Under the pieces are notes generated by a model that was given only the letters and a program-made list of their open reading frames with translations, did no database searches and was not told the DNA's origin. Shown piece by piece: positions 51,343 to 58,956 of a DNA stretch of 64,000 bases (positions within the stretch are counted from its first letter, which is position 1; every line of letters begins with the position of its first letter). Source of the DNA: DUTS01 sp050951605 (GTDB lineage: Bacteria; Bacillota; Peptococcia; DRI-13; DTU073). Location: contig JBMNJJ010000002.1 of the NCBI GenBank assembly GCA_050951605.1, forward strand, positions 434,001 to 498,000, written 5' to 3'. The position numbers were made by a program, and so were the translations under genes.

Positions 51343-51687
51343 ATGGATTTATTAAAATCAGTGGAAACTGAATATTTACGTAAGGATATTCCTGATTTTC
51401 GCCCCGGTGATAAGGTGCGTGTTCATGTTAAAGTTGTAGAAGGGAACAGGGAAAGAATTCAGCTTTTTGAGGGTACTGTGATTAAAAGAAGAGGTAGTGG
51501 TTTAAATGAAACTTTTACTGTTCGTCGTGTTTCATATGGGGTAGGTGTAGAGCGTTGTTTCCCCGTTCATACGCCTAGAGTGGAAAAAATTGAAGTACTC
51601 CGTAAAGGGCGTGTACGTAGAGCGAAACTTTATTATTTACGTAAATTGTCCGGTAAAGCTTCGAGAATTAGAGAGCGAGTAAAATAG
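51343..51687 (+). CDS. rplS: 50S ribosomal protein L19
   Basis: 114 residues from ATG 51343; the GGAAGGAGG ribosome site at 51323-51331 overlaps an upstream in-frame codon. FRPGDKVRVHVKVVEGNRER, IQLFEGTVIKRRG and RKGRVRRAKLYYLR are conserved L19 segments. It ends before a terminator. Confidence 0.97.
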   Translation: MDLLKSVETEYLRKDIPDFRPGDKVRVHVKVVEGNRERIQLFEGTVIKRRGSGLNETFTVRRVSYGVGVERCFPVHTPRVEKIEVLRKGRVRRAKLYYLRKLSGKASRIRERVK

Positions 51688-51700
51688 TGTAAAGAAAGAG

Positions 51701-51725
51701 GGGACTGAGCAACTCAGTCCCTTTT
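51701..51725 (+). terminator. Terminator after rplS
   Basis: GGGACTGAG, loop CAA, CTCAGTCCC, then TTTTG. The short T-run suggests partial readthrough to rbgA. Confidence 0.78.
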
Positions 51726-51761
51726 GTATCAAATCGATTTGTTGTTATAGGAGGTTTTTTT

Positions 51762-52607
51762 GTGATTAATTGGTTTCCGGGACATATGACTAAGACAAAA
51801 AGGTTAATCAAAGAAAATATTAAATGGGTTGATGTAGTGCTAGAGCTTGTGGATGCTAGACTTCCCGTTAGTAGTAGAAATCCTCTTTTGCAAGAAGTTT
51901 TAGGAAAGAAACCAATTGTTCTTGTTTTAAATAAAGTAGATTTAGCAGAAAATAAAGAGACGCAAAAATGGTTGAATTTTTATCGACAGAAGGATTATGC
52001 GGTAATAGCTTTTAATTCATTACAAAGTAAGAGTCAAAGAGAGAAAAAAAGGTTATATGGGTTGGTTAGGAAACAGGCTCACACCGAGCTATGTCGTCGG
52101 AAGAAAAAAGGCATAAAAAATCAAGTTGTGCGGTTAATGATTTTAGGGATACCTAATGTTGGTAAATCTACATTAATTAATAATTTAAAAGGTCGAGGGG
52201 TAGCAACAACAGGAGATAAGCCGGGAGTAACTAAAGGCAAACAATGGATACGTTTGGATAATGACCTTGAACTTTTGGATATGCCGGGAATTTTGTGGCC
52301 AAAGATTGAAGACCCGGTTACAGGATATAAATTAGCGGTTACAGGAGCTATTAAAGAGGAAGCGTACGACCCCCTTCAGCTTGCTTTGTGGTTGTTAGAA
52401 TGGTTAAGGCAGAATAAACCGGGTAGAATTACTCGGCGTTATCAGGTTGAGGAAGAGAAAGAAGCTGTCTGTGTCTTGGAGGACCTTTGTCAAAAGCGGG
52501 GGTTTTTGCTGCGTGGTGGTGACCTTAATTTGGAAAAAGGAGCTACAATTTTGCTTAGTGAGTTTCGTAGTGGTAAGTTAGGTAGGGTGACGCTGGATGT
52601 TTATTAA
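51762..52607 (+). CDS. rbgA: Ribosome biogenesis GTPase RbgA (YlqF)
   Basis: 281 residues of the circularly permuted GTPase family: WFPGHMTKTKRLI at the N-terminus, NKVD (G4) before GIPNVGKSTLINNLKG (G1) and DMPGILWP (G3). It is required for late 50S assembly. GTG start after AGGAGGT. The usual lepB gene between rplS and rbgA is not here. Confidence 0.95.
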   Translation: MINWFPGHMTKTKRLIKENIKWVDVVLELVDARLPVSSRNPLLQEVLGKKPIVLVLNKVDLAENKETQKWLNFYRQKDYAVIAFNSLQSKSQREKKRLYGLVRKQAHTELCRRKKKGIKNQVVRLMILGIPNVGKSTLINNLKGRGVATTGDKPGVTKGKQWIRLDNDLELLDMPGILWPKIEDPVTGYKLAVTGAIKEEAYDPLQLALWLLEWLRQNKPGRITRRYQVEEEKEAVCVLEDLCQKRGFLLRGGDLNLEKGATILLSEFRSGKLGRVTLDVY

Positions 52608-53373
52608 AGAGGGTAAGATGCCAATAAAGGAAATTAGGGAAAGAATTAAGCATATTTCTCAGGAATATTGGCCGGAAATAATAAAAAAATTACAATTAGA
52701 TTCACGTAAAGGTGTACAAAACATTGCTTTAAGTATGGAAAAAAGAATACTTGCTGCAGAGAAGGAAATGGTCAGATTAAAGCAATTGCAAAAAAAGGAA
52801 AAAGAGCTAAGGAAAAGAGGATATAAGTTTATTGGAGGTATAGATGAAGCGGGGCGAGGTCCTTTGGCTGGACCGGTAGTAGCGGCTTGTGTGATTCTTC
52901 CTGATAATTGTTTTTTATCAGGTTTAAATGATTCGAAAAAAATGAGCGCAGAGCAGAGGGAAGAACTGGAACAGAAGATTAAAAAAGAAGCCATAGCTTG
53001 GGCTGTAGGTTTGGTTAATCATAAAGAGATTGATCGAATCAATATTTTGCAAGCAACTAAAAAAGCGATGTTAAAAGCAGTATGGGCTTTAGCGGTGAAA
53101 CCGGATTATTTATTGCTTGATGCGATGAATATAGATCTAAATATACCACAAGAAAATATTGTGCATGGTGACTGTCAGTGTGCAGCTATTGCTGCTGCTT
53201 CTATTATTGCCAAAACGTATCGGGATAGAATTATGGAGCTAATGGATGACTTTTATCCTGTGTATGGTTTTAGAGACAACAAAGGTTATGGAACAGCACG
53301 ACATTTAGAGGCTTTAAATCTTTATGGTCCCTCATCGGTACATAGAAAAAGTTTTTTGTCTAATTATTGTTAA
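52597..53373 (+). CDS. rnhB: Ribonuclease HII
   Basis: 258 residues. The catalytic core begins with GIDEAGRGPLAGPVVAACVIL and contains DSKKMSAEQREEL, LLDAMNI and ASIIAKTYRDRIM; an N-terminal helical extension of about 75 residues is common in Gram-positive RNase HII. The enzyme removes ribonucleotides from DNA. It overlaps rbgA by 11 bases; AGGGTGA precedes ATG 52597. ATG 52618 is an alternative. Confidence 0.95.
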   Translation: MFIKEGKMPIKEIRERIKHISQEYWPEIIKKLQLDSRKGVQNIALSMEKRILAAEKEMVRLKQLQKKEKELRKRGYKFIGGIDEAGRGPLAGPVVAACVILPDNCFLSGLNDSKKMSAEQREELEQKIKKEAIAWAVGLVNHKEIDRINILQATKKAMLKAVWALAVKPDYLLLDAMNIDLNIPQENIVHGDCQCAAIAAASIIAKTYRDRIMELMDDFYPVYGFRDNKGYGTARHLEALNLYGPSSVHRKSFLSNYC

Positions 53374-53408
53374 ATAGTTCTTAAATTTTAAATTCAGGGT
53401 GGAATATT

Positions 53409-53765
53409 GTGGATAAAATTAGTCTAGGTAGAAAAGCTGAAGAGATAGCCGTTAAATATTTAGAGGGTCAGGGTTATCGGATAATCGAACGTAATTTTCG
53501 TTGTTCTTTTGGAGAAATAGATATTATTGCTGAGGACGTTGATGTTTTAGTTTTTGTTGAAGTGAGGAGTAGGCGAAATTCATTTTTTGGTTTGCCTCAG
53601 GAAACTGTAGTTTGGTCTAAACAGCAAAAACTTAGACGTTTAGCTAGTTATTATTTAAAAGAGAAGCAGGCTTGGGAGAAAAAATGTCGTTTTGATGTAA
53701 TTGGTGTTCTTTTTGATGAGGAAAATAAGATTAAGTCCTTGGATTTAATTAAAGATGCTTTTTGA
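53409..53765 (+). CDS. yraN: YraN family (UPF0102) nuclease-fold protein
   Basis: 118 residues of the restriction-endonuclease-like fold: GRKAEEIAVKYLEGQGY, NFRCSFGEIDIIAED and FVEVRSRRNSFFG with the Glu-Asp...Glu-Val-Lys/Arg type active site. The physiological role is not known; related proteins are linked with DNA uptake and repair. Start GTG 53409 after GGGTGG. Usually found between rnhB and comM, as nearly here. Confidence 0.92.
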   Translation: MDKISLGRKAEEIAVKYLEGQGYRIIERNFRCSFGEIDIIAEDVDVLVFVEVRSRRNSFFGLPQETVVWSKQQKLRRLASYYLKEKQAWEKKCRFDVIGVLFDEENKIKSLDLIKDAF

Positions 53766-53887
53766 AAATAGAAAGATATTGGTGGAAAATGGGAAAAAAT
53801 TGTGGCAGGAAATCATAAATAAATAGAGAAAATAATGAGAGCGATGAGATAGAGTTAAAAGTGTAAAATGGAAGGAGAGAGTTTAAC

Positions 53888-54295
53888 GTGAAATATTCAG
53901 ACCCGATAATAATAAATAGTGACCAGCAAAAAACGCCGCGACGTAAAAAAACCAGTTCTAAGTTGGGTTTTATTTATATTTTATTGTTGCTTCTTATTTG
54001 GGCTGGTTTGGTTTATGGCGGTTTTTATTTTACAAAACAATATTTGGCTAATGCTATCAATAATATTCAGCAAACTAATGCTATGAATATGCAGGAGGTA
54101 AAGGAAAGGTTAGATAGTTTAACTAATGAAATGATTGCTTTAAAAAGTGAACTTAGTAGTACCGATGAAACCTTGTCGTCTTCAAGTGGTATTCAGGAAC
54201 AGTTGAACAAAAAAATAGATTTACTTGACGGTCAATTAAAAAATTTAGAAAAAAGTCTTAAAATCTTGAAGGAGGCTCCTGATGCGCGCCGGTAA
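53888..54295 (+). CDS. Membrane-anchored coiled-coil protein, unknown
   Basis: 135 residues: a cytoplasmic basic N-terminus (PRRKKTSSK), one membrane helix (about 28-50) and an extracytoplasmic coiled coil (65-130) with many Glu, Lys and Ser. Start GTG 53888 after GGAAGGAGAG. It overlaps the next gene by 14 bases, and that protein also starts with a membrane helix and coiled coil, so they may form a complex. I recognise no family. Confidence 0.75.
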   Translation: MKYSDPIIINSDQQKTPRRKKTSSKLGFIYILLLLLIWAGLVYGGFYFTKQYLANAINNIQQTNAMNMQEVKERLDSLTNEMIALKSELSSTDETLSSSSGIQEQLNKKIDLLDGQLKNLEKSLKILKEAPDARR

Positions 54296-55328
54296 TTTTT
54301 TAGCTTTATTCATAATTGCTCCTTTTCTTGGGATATGGCTTGCTTGTAGTAGTTTTACCAGCTATGCCCAAGACCTGGTGTTACCAGTGGAAAAGGCAAA
54401 TATTTCGCTTTATTCTTTGGAAGAAAGTTTTCAGCTTTTGGCAAAGGAAATGTCTGTTCTCAAAACACAAGCTGACCAGCAGAAAGCGCAATATGAGGAA
54501 CATGACCAGTCTTTAATTAGCCTTACAGAACTGGCTTCTCAACATAAAAATGTGTCTGACCAGATTTATGAAGAGCGTATTTTAACGATGCTGGGACAAC
54601 CAGTTAAAGTTCATAAATCTTCGCGAGTGGAAATTAAGGTTTTTAAATTAGAAGAATTGGGTTATCGAGGATATATTGCCAAGGTGAAACTTTTTAATCC
54701 CAAGGCTTTTAAAGTTGTTTTAGCAAAAGATACTTTAGGGGAAAAAGAAACAACTTTAGAGGCGGTAAAAAGAACGGGGGCACTTTTGGGGATTAATGGT
54801 GGTGGATTTTATACCGAAATGAGAGAGGGAAAACCTTATGCTGTGCATATTGGTAATGTAGTGATAAATGGTAAGTTAATTACTCCGTTTAATGCTTACC
54901 CGGGGAATCTTTGTTTTGCCGGAGTGAATAAGTCGGGACGGGTTATTGGGGGAATAATATCAAAAAAGGAGCAGTTAATGGCTTTGAATCCTTATCAGGG
55001 TGTTAGTTTTATCCCTGTACTGATTAAACAGGGAGTTAGCCAACCTATTCCTGCGGAATGGGCTAAAACAAAACAACCTCGTACGATTTTAGGTGAATAT
55101 GCTAATGGCGATTTAATTATGATTGTTGTTGATGGACGTCAAGCTGATTGGAGTAGTGGTGTTACTTTAGAAAGGCTGATTGATAAGTTGGTAGAATTAG
55201 GGGTAAAAGAAGCTTATAATTTAGATGGTGGTGGCTCTAGTGCTTTTGTTTATGGAGGAGAAGTTTTAAATAGACCTTCTGATGGTAAATTACGTCCTGT
55301 GGTGACAAATATTGTGGTCATGCCTTAA
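54282..55328 (+). CDS. NAGPA-type phosphodiester glycosidase family protein
   Basis: 348 residues: a signal peptide or anchor (about 5-29), a coiled coil (40-95) and a C-terminal phosphodiester glycosidase (NAGPA/DUF2233) domain (110-348) with GINGGGFYTE, PRTILGEYANGDLIMIVVDGRQ and AYNLDGGGSSAFVYGGEVLNRPSDG. Such domains cleave GlcNAc-phosphodiester bonds in lysosomes of animals; bacterial members probably act on cell-wall or exopolysaccharide glycans. It is translationally coupled to the preceding membrane protein and followed by a terminator. The substrate is unknown. Confidence 0.88.
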   Translation: MRAGNFLALFIIAPFLGIWLACSSFTSYAQDLVLPVEKANISLYSLEESFQLLAKEMSVLKTQADQQKAQYEEHDQSLISLTELASQHKNVSDQIYEERILTMLGQPVKVHKSSRVEIKVFKLEELGYRGYIAKVKLFNPKAFKVVLAKDTLGEKETTLEAVKRTGALLGINGGGFYTEMREGKPYAVHIGNVVINGKLITPFNAYPGNLCFAGVNKSGRVIGGIISKKEQLMALNPYQGVSFIPVLIKQGVSQPIPAEWAKTKQPRTILGEYANGDLIMIVVDGRQADWSSGVTLERLIDKLVELGVKEAYNLDGGGSSAFVYGGEVLNRPSDGKLRPVVTNIVVMP

Positions 55329-55339
55329 ATGTTCTTTAT

Positions 55340-55366
55340 AACTGCCCTTTGGGGCAGTTTTTTTTA
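55340..55366 (+). terminator. Terminator after the phosphodiester glycosidase gene
   Basis: ACTGCCC, loop TTTG, GGGCAGT and a run of eight or more T. Confidence 0.9.
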
Positions 55367-55447
55367 GCAAAAATATTTTGAAAAGTGAAATATAAGCAGG
55401 CAGGAGTTTAAGATATTAACGAGAAATAAATCATATAAAGAAAAAAT

Positions 55448-55476
55448 TTGTCCGGGGAGAAAAAAATTAACATTAT
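55448..55476 (+). promoter_or_regulatory. Possible promoter of comM
   Basis: TTGTCC, a 17-base spacer and CATTAT, 38 bases before the start codon. Each box matches the consensus at four of six positions. Confidence 0.4.
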
Positions 55477-55513
55477 TAAGGATAATTTTATTTAGAAGAA
55501 GGGGTGTAGATAT

Positions 55514-57055
55514 TTGTTAGCCCGTGTTTTTAGTTGTACTACGGTAGGGATAGACCCTTATTTAATTGAAGTAGAAGTAGATGTTTCCGGTGGACTTCCT
55601 GAATTTACGATTGTAGGGCTACCGGATACAACGGTAAAAGAAAGTAAAGAAAGGGTACGAACAGCGATTAAAAATGCGGGTTTTGATTTCCCGCCGCGCA
55701 AGATTATTGTTAATCTTGCTCCGGCAGATATAAAAAAGGAAGGCCCCGGATTTGATTTAGCTATTGCGGTAGGAATATTAGCAGCTACTAGTCAAATAAA
55801 ATCTACCTTTTTAAAGGATTATATTTTTGTCGGGGAATTATCTCTCGATGGTTCGATTAGGAGTGTACCGGGGACTTTGCCGATGGCCTTGTTTATTCAT
55901 GAGCAAACAAATAAATCTTTTCTTGTAGCAGAGGATAATCAGGGAGAAGTAGCTTTAACACCCGTACAGGCATATAGTTTTAGTAAATTGAGTGAAGTTA
56001 AAAATTTTTTAGATTGCCCTCAGCTTTATAACAGTGTAGAACAACAATGTTTACAGGACTTATTACATAAGGAACAAGAGGTAGGTTATGACTTTGCTGA
56101 TGTGAAAGGACAACATCTAGCTAAACGTGCTTTGGAAGTGGCTGCGGCAGGGGGACATAATTTAATTTTAATCGGTTCACCCGGTTGTGGAAAAAGTTTA
56201 TTAGCCAAATGTTTATCTTCTATCCTTCCACCACTTACTCCTGGGGAGGCCTTGGAAGTAAGTAAGGTGTACAGTATTGCGGGATTATTAAATAAAGATA
56301 AACCTTTAATTACTAGTCGCCCTTTTCGGGCACCTCATCATACAGCATCAGCGGCTAGTATTATTGGTGGTGGAGTGATTCCTAATCCTGGGGAAGTAAC
56401 TTTGGCTACACATGGGGTTCTATTTTTAGATGAAATACCTGAATACCGTCGTGATGTCTTGGAGTCCTTAAGACAGCCTTTAGAAGAAAGGACTGTAACT
56501 ATTTCGCGGGTTTCAGCAGTAATTACTTATCCGGCTAAATTTCAGCTCGTAGGTGCGGCGAATCCTTGTTATTGTGGTTATTATGGTGACGGGCTTAAAG
56601 ATTGTACTTGTACACCTTATCAGGTAAATAAATATCGTAGTAAGATATCAGGTCCACTGCTAGATCGTATTGATATTCATGTTGAAGTACCGCGCTTGGC
56701 TTATCAGGAATTAGAGAATAAAAAACAAGAAGAAAGTTCACGGGAGGTACAAAAACGGGTAATTAAAGCACGTCACAGGCAGTTAGAGCGTTTTTCCGGT
56801 AGGGATATAACTTGTAATGCACAGATGACGGGAAAAGAAGTTAGAAAATATTGTAAATTAGAGGCAGAGGCAAAAGAATTATTAAAAAAAGTTTATACTA
56901 ATTTAGGTTTAAGTGTTCGTGCACATGAGCGGATTTTGAAGATTGCGCGGACGATTGCTGACCTTGCTGTAAGTGAAGAGATTACGATTACTCATCTTGC
57001 CGAAGCGTTGCAATATAGAGTACTAGATCAAAACCGAAAGGCTGATTTTGTATAG
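55514..57055 (+). CDS. comM: YifB/ComM family Mg-chelatase-like AAA ATPase
   Basis: 513 residues: an N-terminal Lon-protease-like domain (GLPEFTIVGLPDTTVKESKERVRTAI), an AAA+ domain with Walker A GSPGCGKSLLAK and RPFRAPHHTASAASIIGGG, and a C-terminal helical part. ComM is a hexameric helicase that promotes branch migration of incoming DNA in transformation. The TTG start follows GAAGGGGTG. The presence of a pilus operon in the same window makes a natural-transformation role thinkable, but ComM is nearly universal. Confidence 0.93.
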   Translation: MLARVFSCTTVGIDPYLIEVEVDVSGGLPEFTIVGLPDTTVKESKERVRTAIKNAGFDFPPRKIIVNLAPADIKKEGPGFDLAIAVGILAATSQIKSTFLKDYIFVGELSLDGSIRSVPGTLPMALFIHEQTNKSFLVAEDNQGEVALTPVQAYSFSKLSEVKNFLDCPQLYNSVEQQCLQDLLHKEQEVGYDFADVKGQHLAKRALEVAAAGGHNLILIGSPGCGKSLLAKCLSSILPPLTPGEALEVSKVYSIAGLLNKDKPLITSRPFRAPHHTASAASIIGGGVIPNPGEVTLATHGVLFLDEIPEYRRDVLESLRQPLEERTVTISRVSAVITYPAKFQLVGAANPCYCGYYGDGLKDCTCTPYQVNKYRSKISGPLLDRIDIHVEVPRLAYQELENKKQEESSREVQKRVIKARHRQLERFSGRDITCNAQMTGKEVRKYCKLEAEAKELLKKVYTNLGLSVRAHERILKIARTIADLAVSEEITITHLAEALQYRVLDQNRKADFV

Positions 57056-57101
57056 CATAAAGTTTGTTTACCCTATTTGGAATAATGTGGAGGTACTTAT
57101 T

Positions 57102-57677
57102 ATGGAGGCATTTAAAATTTTATATTTAAAGTACTATCAGAAAGTTTATATAACTTGTTTTTTAATTTTGAAAAACAGTGCTTTAGCTGAAGAAGCAACA
57201 CAAGAGGCTTTTCTGAAGGCCTATATGAACATACATACATTAAAAGACCCCGAAAAGTTTGGAGCGTGGGTGGCGGCGATTGCCACAAAACATGCTATTA
57301 ATCTTTATAATCGTAATAAAAAGGTTTTGGTTTTTGATGATTATGAATTAAGAAAACAATATTTAAAGACAAATAAAATGTATTTTCAAGAAAATGACCC
57401 GTGCAATAAATATCTGGCTAAGGAAACAGCACAAGAAATACGTGAAGCGATTTATTGTTTGTCTCCGCCTCTTAGTCAAATGATTATTTTAAAATATTAT
57501 TGGGAGTTAACTGACCCGGAAATAGCGAAAAGGTTGAAATTGCCTTTAGGTACAGTTAAATCTTCTTTATATCGTGCCAGAAAAATATTAGGTAAAAAAT
57601 TAACTAGAAGTAAGAAAGATAATAAGCTGATAAAGGGTGAGCCTAATGCGGAAGAAGGAGTTAGACAATATAATTAA
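57102..57677 (+). CDS. ECF-type sigma factor
   Basis: 191 residues from ATG 57102, eight bases after GGAGGT. Region 2 (YYQKVYITCFLILKNSALAEEATQEAFLKAYMNI) and region 4 (LPLGTVKSSLYRARKILGKKL) are clear, with no region 1 or 3. It overlaps the next gene, a membrane protein with a single helix, by 32 bases, so the pair is probably sigma and anti-sigma. Targets are unknown. Confidence 0.9.
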   Translation: MEAFKILYLKYYQKVYITCFLILKNSALAEEATQEAFLKAYMNIHTLKDPEKFGAWVAAIATKHAINLYNRNKKVLVFDDYELRKQYLKTNKMYFQENDPCNKYLAKETAQEIREAIYCLSPPLSQMIILKYYWELTDPEIAKRLKLPLGTVKSSLYRARKILGKKLTRSKKDNKLIKGEPNAEEGVRQYN

Positions 57678-58359
57678 AGAAAATTTGCAAATGATGCTGG
57701 AGACTTCTTTGCCTGTAGATAGTGAAAAAAAGTGGCAGGATTTTGAGCGAAGACTTCATGCACAACAAAAGGAAGCTAAGAAAAAGCTTCCTCGGAGCAA
57801 ATTTTTGCCTGTAGCTGTTTTTGCTATTGTGTTCTTAGTTATCGTCTCTTTTAATCCGAGAGTAGTGATTGGTTTTAAAAATGAAGTATTTAAGTGGTTA
57901 GGACAAACAAGTAGTGGGGAGTTAGTTATTTTTGAAAGGCATAATCCTGAGTATAAAGTAGGAACATATGAAGGGCTGAGTTGGGAGGAAGCCAAGGGGA
58001 TGGTGGTATATGACCTGCAATATCCGCATTATATTCCTGCTGTTTTCTCGGCGCCACCACAGATAATGCTTTTTTCTAGCGATTATCCTAAATCTATGGT
58101 TACAATAAGGTATGATGGGGAGGAGTCTTTTTTAATTATCAGACAAGAAAATATTTTTTTTGAGGAAATTCATAATACGTTTGTGCCCCAAAATACGGAA
58201 GTCCAAAAAATTAAAACAAAGGATAATCTGGAGGTAACTTTAATTGCTCAGGACTCCAGTTATCAGGTTTTCTGGACAGAAAACCTGATAAGATTTTTAA
58301 TTTTGTCCCGAAATATTGATGTTGAGGAAATAATTAAAGTTATTGAAGGATTAAAATAG
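57646..58359 (+). CDS. Probable membrane anti-sigma factor
   Basis: 237 residues from ATG 57646 after AAAGGGTGAG. A cytoplasmic N-terminus (1-50), one membrane helix near 54-73 (FLPVAVFAIVFLVIVSF) and an external beta-rich domain similar in layout to DUF4367-type anti-sigma domains (GLSWEEAKGMVVYDLQYPHYIP). It would hold the sigma factor at the membrane until an external signal. Function is inferred from the overlap with the sigma gene and topology. A terminator follows at the stop codon. Confidence 0.78.
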   Translation: MRKKELDNIIKENLQMMLETSLPVDSEKKWQDFERRLHAQQKEAKKKLPRSKFLPVAVFAIVFLVIVSFNPRVVIGFKNEVFKWLGQTSSGELVIFERHNPEYKVGTYEGLSWEEAKGMVVYDLQYPHYIPAVFSAPPQIMLFSSDYPKSMVTIRYDGEESFLIIRQENIFFEEIHNTFVPQNTEVQKIKTKDNLEVTLIAQDSSYQVFWTENLIRFLILSRNIDVEEIIKVIEGLK

Positions 58360-58384
58360 GGAGCTATTTAGCTCCCTGTTTTTT
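58359..58384. terminator. Terminator between convergent genes
   Basis: GGGAGCTA and TAGCTCCC with a minimal loop, then TGTTTTTT. It serves the anti-sigma gene and overlaps the end of the minus-strand gene. Confidence 0.88.
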
Positions 58385-58769
58385 AGATGGAATAATTTCC
58401 ACTGTAGGAGGTGCGTGTTTCTCCGCCTGCTTTATGTGTTGATAAGACGCGATAAGTACCTGGGCTGAGAGGATATCCCCCACCCACAGTTAAAGTAACA
58501 TCATATCTGGAGCCATACCATGACTGTAAGGTTACCCAAGAACCATTTTCGTATCTTTGCAAATTCATGCTAATAGATTGGGAATAGTCATTAATTAGAT
58601 GAGAAAAAGCGGTACAAGTAATCGAATCTCCATTCTTAGCTATACTTGAGCCGTAGGACAAAAACACTGAGGAAGCTTGGGGGTCAATAGTAATTTCCTC
58701 CACTGCCCATAAAGGGGTTGTCATCAGCATAAATAGTACTAAAACCAGAATTGTTAATTTTTTATACAT
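58383..58769 (-). CDS. Small secreted protein of unknown function
   Basis: 128 residues with a clear signal peptide (KKLTILVLVLFMLMTTPLWA, cut likely before VEE). The mature part of about 105 residues is beta-rich with aromatic and glycine residues (SWYGSRYDVTLTVGGGYPLSPGTYRVLS), like small secreted proteins of Clostridia annotated only as domains of unknown function. AGGAGG precedes the ATG. It faces the sigma/anti-sigma pair, so it could be a target or unrelated. Confidence 0.78.
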   Translation of the reverse strand: MYKKLTILVLVLFMLMTTPLWAVEEITIDPQASSVFLSYGSSIAKNGDSITCTAFSHLINDYSQSISMNLQRYENGSWVTLQSWYGSRYDVTLTVGGGYPLSPGTYRVLSTHKAGGETRTSYSGNYSI

Positions 58770-58956
58770 AGTATCTCCTCCTAAATTTTTGTTGTATCTC
58801 TATGACCAGTGAGGAGAGAAAAACGTTCCTTGTTTTTTTCTTAAAGAATAAGAACGATTTATCTTTTTCCTTTGTCTTACTTTTAATAAGGAGAAAATAA
58901 TTTTTTAATAGTTGTTTTAGTTTAGGCGGGAAAAAGAAGGAGTGAGTAAAGGGGAG

